Virus record (IMG/VR): IMGVR_UViG_3300046010_005519
Span: 1-37,486 of that record
DNA length: 37,486 bases
Source: a virus
Reading direction: 5' to 3' (one strand)
The position numbers and the translations under genes were made by a program. The notes under the pieces were generated by a model that ran no database searches, had not been told where the DNA came from, and saw only the letters and a program-made list of their open reading frames with translations. This document shows positions 15,333 through 22,413 of the stretch, piece after piece. Numbering within the stretch: the stretch's first letter is position 1; the number at the start of each line of letters is the position of its first letter.

Positions 15333-16010
15333 TTATTCTGGTGTTGTTCTATCTAGTATTCTAGGTTGGGATGTGATAGGGGATGCAATGAATTTAAGTG
15401 GGATATTTAATGATTTAATCCACGATACAGTATCGTAGTAGTCTTGCTTTATGCCATCGTAGTATTTAGTGTCCTTCCAATTTTGTTCTAGGTAATCTAG
15501 GAAATGGTCTTCGTCTATTATGGCTATTTCGTCTATGTATGGTGTTAAGTCTATTTTACCGTACTTTGAGCTAATTCTTTCTTCCGCTTCAAAGTTTGGT
15601 GTATTTTTACCATACGAAAATTCCTCTTCCCCACTAGTTACATCAACGTATGGTTCAAATTTATATTTGTTAGACATTTTGTCTCCGTTTAATTTGATTT
15701 TGATTTGATGTTTGTCGTCTCCTAGAGTGCTTATGTTCGGATCTCTAGTAAATGAGTAATATTCATTAGCCGCGTTACTGGAATATGAACTGTCTAATTC
15801 TATATGGTTAGAAGTGCGGTGCATATTTGCTAGAGTTTCTAGATCGGTGAAGTGGTATATATCTCCAATTTGTTTTGCTTCTTTTAAGTCTATACCCATT
15901 GACTTTAATTCATTCTCTAGAATTAAAATATCATTCGCATCGTTCATATCCGGGTATCCTTTAGGGAACTTGTATGATATCCTATGTAAAAATTGTGTTA
16001 CATCATCCAT
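15333..16010 (-). CDS. Conserved phage protein with possible ADP-ribosyltransferase-like fold
   Basis: The 225-aa protein contains DIYHFTDLETLANMHRTSNHIEL (50-72) and EYYSFTRDPNIS (83-94). The YHFT...L..M....I.L element followed by a (Y/I)SFTRD strand is reminiscent of the NAD-binding beginning of ADP-ribosyltransferase-fold proteins found in phages. A later stretch, IDLTPYIDEIAIIDEDHFLDYLE, would hold the acidic part. The resemblance is by eye and weak. There is no membrane segment. The gene lies one base after the preceding gene and 16 bases before the next. Confidence 0.5.
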   Translation of the reverse strand: MDDVTQFLHRISYKFPKGYPDMNDANDILILENELKSMGIDLKEAKQIGDIYHFTDLETLANMHRTSNHIELDSSYSSNAANEYYSFTRDPNISTLGDDKHQIKIKLNGDKMSNKYKFEPYVDVTSGEEEFSYGKNTPNFEAEERISSKYGKIDLTPYIDEIAIIDEDHFLDYLEQNWKDTKYYDGIKQDYYDTVSWIKSLNIPLKFIASPITSQPRILDRTTPE

Positions 16011-16011
16011 A

Positions 16012-16680
16012 TTATTTTAACTTAGAGTCTATTATATTTTTTAAAGACTCAGAGGTTGCATTACTTCTAAAAGATGGATTCATTCCATCCCATATTATAT
16101 TTAATATGTCTTTAAGTTCCAAAGGAGTATTTATTTGGGATAAAGCCGATTTCCCACTTCCTTGTAGATATTTTTTTAAAGCTATTACTTCAGTTGATGA
16201 TTGGGTGGGGGTGATTTCACTTAATACTTTATTTATTTCTTCTTTAATAATTTGTTTAAGGTGGTTTTTAGTAATTAGTTTATTTTCTCTTACCCCTGTT
16301 ATAGTTCTACCGGCATATTGGGACTTTAAAAAGTCTATTAGTTTAGAATTCATATTAAAATCTTGTTCTAATGGTTTATCATCTGGTTCACTATCAATAA
16401 TTTTAGACATGTATTGGAGAAAACTATTTTCAACAGTATCATCTATTATGGACGATACCTTGTCATCTATGTCTAATTTATCCAACCATGTATTGGTTTT
16501 TTTGATATCTGGTTTGGAAAATGCTGCTTTAACAAAATCAAATGTCGATTTGGCAGCATCGACTCCAGGGATAAAGCTAACTAGAGTTTCTAAAGCAACT
16601 TTTCCAAGTTTTTCTCCTTTTTGTTTAGTAGATATAAATTTGATTACTCGTTTTAGATCTCCATATGTATTTAATTCCAT
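16012..16680 (-). CDS. Two-part protein with an internal IIKEEI peptide
   Basis: Residues 1-130 of this 222-aa protein form a helical region (KLGKVALETLVSFIPGVDAAKSTFDFVKAAF, then LDKLDIDDKVSSIIDD and FLKSQYAGRTITGV). At about 138-155 it has KNHLKQIIKEEINKVLSE, the same peptide that is N-terminal in its neighbours, followed by a separate 65-residue domain. The peptide in the middle suggests two formerly separate proteins joined together, or a cleavage site between domains (LSE before Ile). No enzyme motif is seen. Confidence 0.65.
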   Translation of the reverse strand: MELNTYGDLKRVIKFISTKQKGEKLGKVALETLVSFIPGVDAAKSTFDFVKAAFSKPDIKKTNTWLDKLDIDDKVSSIIDDTVENSFLQYMSKIIDSEPDDKPLEQDFNMNSKLIDFLKSQYAGRTITGVRENKLITKNHLKQIIKEEINKVLSEITPTQSSTEVIALKKYLQGSGKSALSQINTPLELKDILNIIWDGMNPSFRSNATSESLKNIIDSKLK

Positions 16681-16706
16681 ATTTTATATATTCATGTTGT
16701 TAGTGT

Positions 16707-17174
16707 TTATGTTGGTGTTTCTTCGGGTGTGGTTTCAGGGGGTGTTTCAGGTGTTGTTGGAGTAGATGTTTCGAAATCTTCAAATCCATCATTTTCAGTG
16801 CTTGGTTCTTCTTTGGCTCCGTAACGCAATATCCTAGCTATAGCTTCAATAGCGTGTTGTTCTTCTGGTATATTTACTAGGTAATATTTTTTACTCTCAA
16901 CTTGAGCTATCCAACTACGTTTACCATATATAAGGTAAAATTCTTGGTTATTCTGTAAGTTAATACGGAATGTAGTAGGCATTGGTGCTACCCAATCCAA
17001 AGATGTAATGAAACTATTATATTCGGGTGATAGTAAATCTGTTAATACGCGTTTTAGTTCGGGGAATCTAACTAATTCATCATATTCAGGTGTTGCTTGT
17101 GGGGCTAATAGGGGTTTGTCTTGGTATTTTTTAATTATTACTCGGATTTTGTCCTTTAATTCATCTGCAGTCAT
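16707..17174 (-). CDS. Conserved phage protein with WVAPMPTTFRI element
   Basis: This 155-aa protein starts MTADELKDKIRVIIKKYQDK, a helix of the recurrent type. The core reads FPELKRVLTDLLSPEYNSFITSLDWVAPMPTTFRINLQNNQEFYLIYGKRSWIAQVESKKYYLVNIPE, a compact alpha/beta domain I recall in many aquatic phages without known function. The C-terminus is low-complexity Thr/Pro/Glu (about 125-155). It overlaps the next upstream gene by 4 bases (ATGA). Confidence 0.7.
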   Translation of the reverse strand: MTADELKDKIRVIIKKYQDKPLLAPQATPEYDELVRFPELKRVLTDLLSPEYNSFITSLDWVAPMPTTFRINLQNNQEFYLIYGKRSWIAQVESKKYYLVNIPEEQHAIEAIARILRYGAKEEPSTENDGFEDFETSTPTTPETPPETTPEETPT

Positions 17175-17536
17175 TTTGTACTATATTTTAGACGTTCCAT
17201 TATTCTATTAGCTATATCCCGTATTAATGGGTTTTGGTTTCGTGTTTGAATGTATGAATCGGAATTTATTTCCTCAAGGGGAGATTCAAATTCACGTTTA
17301 GCTTGTGCAATTGCTTTACCGTATGCTACTTTTTCTGCTTCGGCTCCATATCGTTTAAATAACTGATCTCTACGATCGTTTATCATTGCTTTAAATATAG
17401 ATTTAGCTTTGTTAGATACTTCGGGGGATAGACCTTCATTTAATGTATTAATATATCCCATATCTTGGTTAGTTTTAGTAAGGTTAGAAGTCCCAACGGG
17501 TTTAGATATTCCGTTGGGTTGTTCTGTATATGGCAT
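17171..17536 (-). CDS. Small helical phage protein with KRYGAEAEKVAYGKA motif
   Basis: The ATG at 17534-17536 is chosen because it follows the previous stop by one base; the longer reading begins with a TTG inside the neighbour. The 121-aa protein begins MPYTEQPNGISKPVG. It contains KSIFKAMINDRRDQLFKRYGAEAEKVAYGKAIAQAKRE, where a (K/R)YG.(D/E)AE+V.Y..A pattern appears in many phage proteins of unknown function. It is basic and helical. No catalytic residues are recognisable. Confidence 0.65.
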   Translation of the reverse strand: MPYTEQPNGISKPVGTSNLTKTNQDMGYINTLNEGLSPEVSNKAKSIFKAMINDRRDQLFKRYGAEAEKVAYGKAIAQAKREFESPLEEINSDSYIQTRNQNPLIRDIANRIMERLKYSTK

Positions 17537-17537
17537 T

Positions 17538-17762
17538 TTATTTTGTTTTATCCTCAACTAGTGAATTGCGTTTGAATTCAGAAGCTAATGTTTTTAATTC
17601 GTTAGCAGCGCTACGTGCTCTACTACGAGATACTTTAGTAGTTTTTGTGTGTTCAGTTTCTAAAGTTGCTACTGTTGCTTTCAATACTTCTAAAATTTCT
17701 GTTGTTGTTCTAGTTGCAGTAGTAGTTGTTGTTTTTGCTGGTTTTGTAAGTGTTGCGTTCAT
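17538..17762 (-). CDS. Small histone-H1-like protein
   Basis: This 74-aa basic protein is Thr/Lys-rich at the N-terminus (LTKPAKTTTTTATRTTTE). The C-terminal half reads VSRSRARSAANELKTLASEFKRNSL. This matches the pattern of Bacteroidota histone-H1-like proteins, in which a (S/T)R.RK..(Q/N)ELK.LA.EFR+.S helix ends the chain. A nucleoid- or DNA-binding role inside the head or host is plausible. Low complexity limits certainty. It ends 1 base before the next start. Confidence 0.55.
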   Translation of the reverse strand: MNATLTKPAKTTTTTATRTTTEILEVLKATVATLETEHTKTTKVSRSRARSAANELKTLASEFKRNSLVEDKTK

Positions 17763-17795
17763 AGATTTTATTTTTATATTTATTGGTTACTGAAT

Positions 17796-18782
17796 TTATT
17801 GTGCCATTGATTGGTCAATAGCAAATTTAAGTGTGTTAAGTATCTGTGTGGTAAGTTTTTCGTTACCCATTGCTTTAGCTGTATCTAAAGAGGCCATTAA
17901 GTTATTAATTAATTCTTTAGCATCACCTGTAGCGCTAGAAGCTGCTGCTGTTAATTCTGCTTCAGGTGCATCTGTTTCTGGTTCTAGTTCTAAATCGATT
18001 TCCTCGTCGTCAGCCGGCATATCTTCTGCTTTGTCTTTTTTAGCTTCGTACAATTCATCACCATGATATTTAATATAATTATATGCATCTTCAAAACGAC
18101 CATCATATACATCTTCCCAAAAATCGTGACCTTCTTTGGTTGCTTCCCAGTCTACCATATCTAATTGAAGAGATGGGAAGAATGGGTTTTTACCAGTACT
18201 ATTCCAATTAGCAAGCATTCGAGCATAAATTTCTGGGTGTGGGTCTTTATAGTCTTTAAATTTAGATAGATGTTTGGATATTTCATATATCTTGTTTTCG
18301 TCTTCTTCTTTAAGGATATGTTCAATTTTATCACGCCCTTTTTCTTCTCTACGTTTTTGAATCTCATCAGCTTTTTCCTTATTAGCTAATAGGTCTTCTA
18401 ATGATTTAAATTTTTCAGATGTATTATATTTTCCATTATTGTACGATGTTCTAGTAAGCTTACTTTTATCCCAAACCCACGTAAAATTATTTCCTCCACC
18501 TTCGTATATCTCGTCTTCGTCTCCAAAATTAATATCCATACCATCAAATGGATCCTCTTCCCCATTATTATTATATATGTCATCACCCAAATTATAATTT
18601 TCACGTCCACCTAATTCAGCCAATACCATTTCACGTATTTTAGCACGTAGGTTATTTTCTACTAGTGTAGTTTTAGTGGTTTCTGTTTTTTTATTTTCGT
18701 TTAATCTGTGGAAAACCGGGTTTAAGTTTTCGATTGCTTTACTTTCCTTAAGGAATTTTTTTAAGTCAAAATTATCGCTCAT
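17796..18782 (-). CDS. Acidic protein with two capsid-targeting-like peptides, possible prohead core
   Basis: This 328-aa protein begins MSDNFDLKKFLKESKAIENL, with LKE before Ser, and has a second helix LRAKIREMVLAELGGRE at about 44-60. The middle (100-240) contains WVWDKSKLTRT, FFPSLQLDMVDWEATKEGHDFWEDVYDGRFEDAYNYIKYHGDELY. The C-terminus is an acidic linker (ELEPETDAPEAELTAAASS) ending in a helical hairpin (DAKELINNLMASLDTAKAMG). The acidic composition and the leading peptides resemble prohead core proteins. A TATTTATA box lies 14 bases upstream of the ATG. Confidence 0.65.
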   Translation of the reverse strand: MSDNFDLKKFLKESKAIENLNPVFHRLNENKKTETTKTTLVENNLRAKIREMVLAELGGRENYNLGDDIYNNNGEEDPFDGMDINFGDEDEIYEGGGNNFTWVWDKSKLTRTSYNNGKYNTSEKFKSLEDLLANKEKADEIQKRREEKGRDKIEHILKEEDENKIYEISKHLSKFKDYKDPHPEIYARMLANWNSTGKNPFFPSLQLDMVDWEATKEGHDFWEDVYDGRFEDAYNYIKYHGDELYEAKKDKAEDMPADDEEIDLELEPETDAPEAELTAAASSATGDAKELINNLMASLDTAKAMGNEKLTTQILNTLKFAIDQSMAQ

Positions 18783-18796
18783 GTGTGTTATTTTAG

Positions 18797-18804
18797 TATA
18801 AATA
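18797..18804 (-). promoter_or_regulatory. TATTTATA box upstream of the acidic protein
   Basis: The coding strand reads TATTTATA 14 bases before the ATG at 18782, in a 30-base gap. Confidence 0.3.
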
Positions 18805-18812
18805 TTGGTATA

Positions 18813-19016
18813 TTATTGTTCTTTATATTTCGATAGGTAATCCGCGTATTCTTCCATTGCTTGAATTACGTGAGGTTGCTGTACGTTGTTTGGAGTATTG
18901 TATATTGATGGTATTTCATTTTTTAAATATTCCATAGCAGACATAGGATATGCAACACCCATTTCATTTAATTTTTGGTTGCGAATCCACGCGTGGTGGT
19001 TAAAGTTGTCTTTCAT
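18813..19016 (-). CDS. 67-aa protein with FNHHAWIRNQKL N-terminus
   Basis: This small protein begins MKDNFNHHAWIRNQKLNEMG, similar in layout to the FDLKKFLxE starts of neighbouring genes. The rest is helical (MSAMEYLKNEIPSIYN, IQAMEEYADYLSKYKEQ). It overlaps the end of the membrane-anchored gene by 4 bases (ATGA), and the TATTTATA box at 19035-19042 lies inside that gene. Function unknown; a packaged internal peptide is possible. Confidence 0.6.
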   Translation of the reverse strand: MKDNFNHHAWIRNQKLNEMGVAYPMSAMEYLKNEIPSIYNTPNNVQQPHVIQAMEEYADYLSKYKEQ

Positions 19017-19642
19017 TTTTTAATATTATTTGTGTATAAATATTCAGTAAGTAATGTTCCTATAACACCGATTTTCTGTCTAGTGTATACCCATTCTTCG
19101 TGGGTTAATTGGTGTTGTTTTTCGTTATATGCTATACCCATTACACCAATTAAATGGTTATCTAAACTATATAAACCAACCATATATAATGATTTTGTAT
19201 TTAATGGTAGGGTAATACTTTCCATACCGTATAATTCATCACCTTCTTGCACTACTGGAACGGATAGCTCTCTATCTCGGTGCATTTTATTTAATGCTTT
19301 AGGGAATAGTGAAGCGGGTATGTTCTGTAGTAGTGCTTGTAGTGAAGGGGTATTTAATGTTAATTTTTCGTAGAATACACTAAATTTCTGTATTGATTTA
19401 CCTGTTGGGTAAAAATGACCACCGTTATGGAATTGTGCTATCCATATTCTATCACATTTCAATTCATCCATCATATCCTCCAACTGTGAATCCACCATTA
19501 CGTTCATATTAATGGCTTCGGATATAGTTGTTTCTTTGGTTGATTTTGTGAATTTCGATTGAGCCCATGCTACAGCAACAGGTCCGAATACTGCTGTTAT
19601 TAGTGCTACTGAAATAGTGATGATCATTGTAGGGTTGTCCAT
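19013..19642 (-). CDS. Membrane-anchored GAF-like protein
   Basis: This 209-aa protein has an N-terminal membrane helix at residues about 5-27 (TMIITISVALITAVFGPVAVAWA). A soluble domain follows: DELKCDRIWIAQFHNGGHFYPTG, SIQKFSVFYEKLT, PVVQEGDELYGMESITLPL, and LYSLDNHLIGVMGIAYNE. The strand order and the DR..IAQFHNGG element suggest a GAF-like sensor fold. Similar membrane-tethered proteins occur in aquatic phages, and some kind of lysis timing or membrane role is conceivable. No catalytic residue is apparent. It lies 4 bases after a zinc-ribbon gene. Confidence 0.65.
   Translation of the reverse strand: MDNPTMIITISVALITAVFGPVAVAWAQSKFTKSTKETTISEAINMNVMVDSQLEDMMDELKCDRIWIAQFHNGGHFYPTGKSIQKFSVFYEKLTLNTPSLQALLQNIPASLFPKALNKMHRDRELSVPVVQEGDELYGMESITLPLNTKSLYMVGLYSLDNHLIGVMGIAYNEKQHQLTHEEWVYTRQKIGVIGTLLTEYLYTNNIKK
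19035..19042 (-). promoter_or_regulatory. TATTTATA box upstream of the 67-aa gene
   Basis: The coding strand reads TATTTATA 18 bases before the ATG at 19016, inside the last codons of the preceding gene. Confidence 0.25.
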
Positions 19643-19646
19643 AGTG

Positions 19647-20216
19647 TTATTTTTTCAAGCTTAATAAATAGTCTATACCATCTTGCATAACTTGTTGGAT
19701 TCGTTTTTTGTCTATCCCTCCAACCCACTTCTGGATGTCTCCAGCTTCGGTTATAAAACTATTGTTACTCTCAGCGAGAGCATCTTGCATGTAACTCTTG
19801 TATTCCTCTATTTGAATATCAATTTCTTTATTGTGTACTTCGTTTATATATGATTCCCAAGTACCTGCTAATTTATGTTGTGTCTCAAATGTTGTTTGGC
19901 AATCCAAACAATGACCGAATGATTTGAAGTAATATGGATCTAATTGTTTATCCATTATTTGCTTACACGATGTGCAGAATATAGGTATTGCTACTTTTTT
20001 GAATTTATCTAATTTAGTAATGTTCTCGCGTACACCGTCAACTATGGTCCATTTTTTACCGTTTTCCTCCCACACATCTCCTTCAACGTAATCGCTTGAG
20101 GATTTCATATAACCAACACCGTGAGTAACACGGTCGCCTGATTTACCTTTTACAAGGTTACGAATACGTTGTACATCTCGCTCGGTAAATTGTTTCTTTA
20201 GTACTGAATCTGACAT
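19647..20216 (-). CDS. Zinc-ribbon phage protein
   Basis: In this 189-aa protein the N-terminal part is FTERDVQRIRNLVKGKSGDRV, then EGDVWEENGKKWTIVDGVRENITKLDKFK. The zinc ribbon is IFCTSCKQIMDK ... HCLDCQTTFE (two CxxC pairs). The end is a long charged helix. This domain order is familiar from hypothetical proteins of aquatic T4-like phages. The zinc ribbon suggests nucleic-acid or protein binding. No enzyme motif is seen. It follows the HAD phosphatase gene by one base. Confidence 0.75.
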   Translation of the reverse strand: MSDSVLKKQFTERDVQRIRNLVKGKSGDRVTHGVGYMKSSSDYVEGDVWEENGKKWTIVDGVRENITKLDKFKKVAIPIFCTSCKQIMDKQLDPYYFKSFGHCLDCQTTFETQHKLAGTWESYINEVHNKEIDIQIEEYKSYMQDALAESNNSFITEAGDIQKWVGGIDKKRIQQVMQDGIDYLLSLKK

Positions 20217-20217
20217 A

Positions 20218-20751
20218 TTATATGTTGAGTGCTTTTAATTGTTGTATTGTGTCTTGAGTTGAAGTATGAAATATACCTATACCTCCGCGAGCAACCCATT
20301 CGTCTATGGTAGCAGCTCTATCGTCGATAAGTATTGCATTTTCTTGGGAAAATTCAGCTTTGCGAGCCGCTGGTGAAAAATATAATTTCTTTACAGGGCC
20401 TAGATGGGTTTCAACCCACACGGCCTTACCATATCTTGATCCTGAATTGTATGTAGGTGCAGTTAAAATATATGGTTTATATAATTTAATGTAATCCCAT
20501 AATTCCTTCCCATCTACCATCCAATCCAATCGGGACCAGTATTCTTGCTCAGTTATATTTTTAACAAGTAAACTATGGTTAAACGCTCTCCAGAATGTAG
20601 ATTTGGTCTGTACATCAGCATGTGATGTGTGTTTACCAGTTAATTTTTCGTATCCTTTATCGAAGTCAACTAAAACTCCATCAAGATCACAGTATATAGT
20701 ATATTTTGATTGTTCCACTATTTCGTTGTATAAATTTGATAAATTAATCAT
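20218..20751 (-). CDS. HAD-superfamily phosphatase / 5'-nucleotidase-like
   Basis: This 177-aa protein has motif I YCDLDGVLVDF (D22, D24), ILTAPTYNSGSRYGKAVWVE around 95-114 with motif II and III features, and motif IV ILIDDRAATIDEW (about 140-152). The pattern fits small HAD nucleotidases of the deoxyribonucleotidase or polynucleotide phosphatase type, acting in the cytoplasm. The N-terminus MINLSNLYNEIVEQSKY adds a short helix before the fold, comparable to other added N-terminal peptides here. A TATTTATA box lies 2 bases before the ATG. Confidence 0.8.
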   Translation of the reverse strand: MINLSNLYNEIVEQSKYTIYCDLDGVLVDFDKGYEKLTGKHTSHADVQTKSTFWRAFNHSLLVKNITEQEYWSRLDWMVDGKELWDYIKLYKPYILTAPTYNSGSRYGKAVWVETHLGPVKKLYFSPAARKAEFSQENAILIDDRAATIDEWVARGGIGIFHTSTQDTIQQLKALNI

Positions 20752-20753
20752 GG

Positions 20754-20761
20754 TATAAATA
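20754..20761 (-). promoter_or_regulatory. TATTTATA box upstream of the HAD gene
   Basis: The coding strand reads TATTTATA 2 bases before the ATG at 20751, in a 38-base gap. The spacing is tight for a -10 element. Confidence 0.25.
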
Positions 20762-20789
20762 TATGGGAAATATATATGGTTGGCACGTT

Positions 20790-21437
20790 TTATATAAATT
20801 TCTTTAATTGTTGCTTATTGTCTTTAATCCAATCTAACCATATACGTTTTACTATAGGCCAATCTGTTTCGGGGTTGTTGAAATTTAATATATTTTCTTG
20901 ATGCCATTCTTCCATAGCTGTTGCTAGTGGTATATTTTTAGTTTTTGCTCGTTTAATTAATCCTTTAATAAATGCCGGTATCTCTTGAGGTGAAGTGTAG
21001 TATTCAATAGTTGTTTCGTAATTTGAATATTTGACGTTCATATCTTCAAAATTCTGTTGACCTATATGTTCCAACTCGTGTGTTACTGTTTCTTTAACTT
21101 CAGCTACCATATCACTAAATGCTTGTGGGAATGTTGTAGGATTGAATTCAATAGACATATTGAATGAATTCATATCCGAATTAGCGGATATAGAATATGG
21201 TTGAGATAGATTAGATACAGGTACAAAACGTGCCACTAAATCAAATTCAGCTTCCTCTCCACCACGAGTTATGGTGTATGTTAAGTTAAGTGTTTTTTTG
21301 CGCTTAAATGCGTTGATTATTTGGCGTGAAATGTCCAGTATATATGAATCAAATGTACCCTCATTTAATTGAATAGTAGGGTTAGTAATTAATTTTATTT
21401 CTTCCCGTATTATTGATATTAATTGTTGTTTAGTCAT
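20790..21437 (-). CDS. HEXXH zinc metallopeptidase with IREEI peptide
   Basis: I chose the ATG at 21435-21437, which gives a 215-aa protein starting 10 bases after the previous stop; longer versions would run into that gene. It begins MTKQQLISIIREEIKLI and soon has QLNE before Gly (about 23-27), a prohead-protease-like site. The catalytic motif is VTHELEHIGQQ (H120, E121, H124), with E152 in SPQEIPAF as the likely third ligand. The fold resembles small phage zincins. It could cut host or virion proteins after injection, but the target is unknown. It follows another HEXXH protein. Confidence 0.8.
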   Translation of the reverse strand: MTKQQLISIIREEIKLITNPTIQLNEGTFDSYILDISRQIINAFKRKKTLNLTYTITRGGEEAEFDLVARFVPVSNLSQPYSISANSDMNSFNMSIEFNPTTFPQAFSDMVAEVKETVTHELEHIGQQNFEDMNVKYSNYETTIEYYTSPQEIPAFIKGLIKRAKTKNIPLATAMEEWHQENILNFNNPETDWPIVKRIWLDWIKDNKQQLKKFI

Positions 21438-21447
21438 ATTACTATTT

Positions 21448-22413
21448 TTACGAGTTAGGTAAAAGGGTGTTTTTAAATTGTCTAAGTAATAACCCACCCT
21501 GTTCATATGCTTCACGTTCAATTTCCTTCAAATTATCATCTTCATTTACATTAGTAGTGTTGATTTCAGGTAATCGATCCTCCATATTTTGTATATGATG
21601 AATATATTCATGACATATTGTAGCAAGAACATCACGTGGAGATCGGTTCAATGAATATACTACTATTGTGGGGTTTTGGGGTATGTAGTAACCGGTTTTA
21701 CCAAAGAAATTAGCTGCATTTGCTACATCGTTGTCAATTATTTCAACGCGAGGTAATGGTTGTACGTTCATTCCCTGTTTAATCATATATTCATTCAACG
21801 ATTGGATATAACCTAACAATAATTGACGTTGCTCCTCAACGGGACTACTTTCATTTAATGGTTGTTCAGGTGTTAATATATCTAAATATTCTTGAGTAGA
21901 TATACCTTTAGGTAAAAAATGAGATATGTCTTGATTATTATTAATTGATGCTCTTAATTCAGTTGCACTAATACCTCCCTCCAATATACCAGCATCGAAT
22001 GTTCTAGCATTCATGTATTCTGGGTCTCTACCTATTTTAACGAATCTATCCTCTTCACTTTTACCACAAGCAGCAATAAATTCCATATCTTGGTGGTTCT
22101 TAATTTCATTTAATATACCAGTTACGGGAGATGGTTTGTCGGATATTTGAATGGTTAATTTATTGTTGAATAATTTTTCGTTGTATAAATTCCATATTGC
22201 CTCACTTTGATGTGGGGTAATTCCTTCATGTATTTTTGGTGATATTAATATTACTACTTTATCTGCAACATCCATTAATTTTTTAGCTACCATAGCGTGT
22301 CCGGCATGTGGTGGTTTAAATTTACCTGGGTATATAGCCAATGTAGGTTTGTTTTGGGGGAGTATCTCCTCGTTAATGAAGGGTTGAATAATGGATTGTA
22401 CTAGTGGATTCAT
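21448..22413 (-). CDS. Nucleotidyltransferase fused to a HEXXH metallopeptidase
   Basis: This 321-aa protein begins MNPLVQSIIQPFINEEIL, with INE before Glu. Residues about 23-180 form a cytidylyltransferase-type domain: LAIYPGKFKPPHAGHAMVA with HAGH (36-39) and GGISATELR (146-154, an ISxTxxR motif), as in NMN/FMN/CTP-type nucleotidyltransferases. After a linker rich in Glu (about 183-215) comes a zincin domain with ATICHEYIHHIQN (H268, E269, H272) and an acidic helix EIEREAYEQG as possible third ligand. Both active sites look intact. The nucleotide substrate is unknown. It overlaps the kinase gene by 4 bases. Confidence 0.85.
   Translation of the reverse strand: MNPLVQSIIQPFINEEILPQNKPTLAIYPGKFKPPHAGHAMVAKKLMDVADKVVILISPKIHEGITPHQSEAIWNLYNEKLFNNKLTIQISDKPSPVTGILNEIKNHQDMEFIAACGKSEEDRFVKIGRDPEYMNARTFDAGILEGGISATELRASINNNQDISHFLPKGISTQEYLDILTPEQPLNESSPVEEQRQLLLGYIQSLNEYMIKQGMNVQPLPRVEIIDNDVANAANFFGKTGYYIPQNPTIVVYSLNRSPRDVLATICHEYIHHIQNMEDRLPEINTTNVNEDDNLKEIEREAYEQGGLLLRQFKNTLLPNS

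Noticed and set aside
21438-21521. Longer N-terminal form of the second metallopeptidase
   Set aside because: It runs into the 3' end of the fusion gene; the ATG at 21437 follows the stop closely and begins the IREEI peptide.
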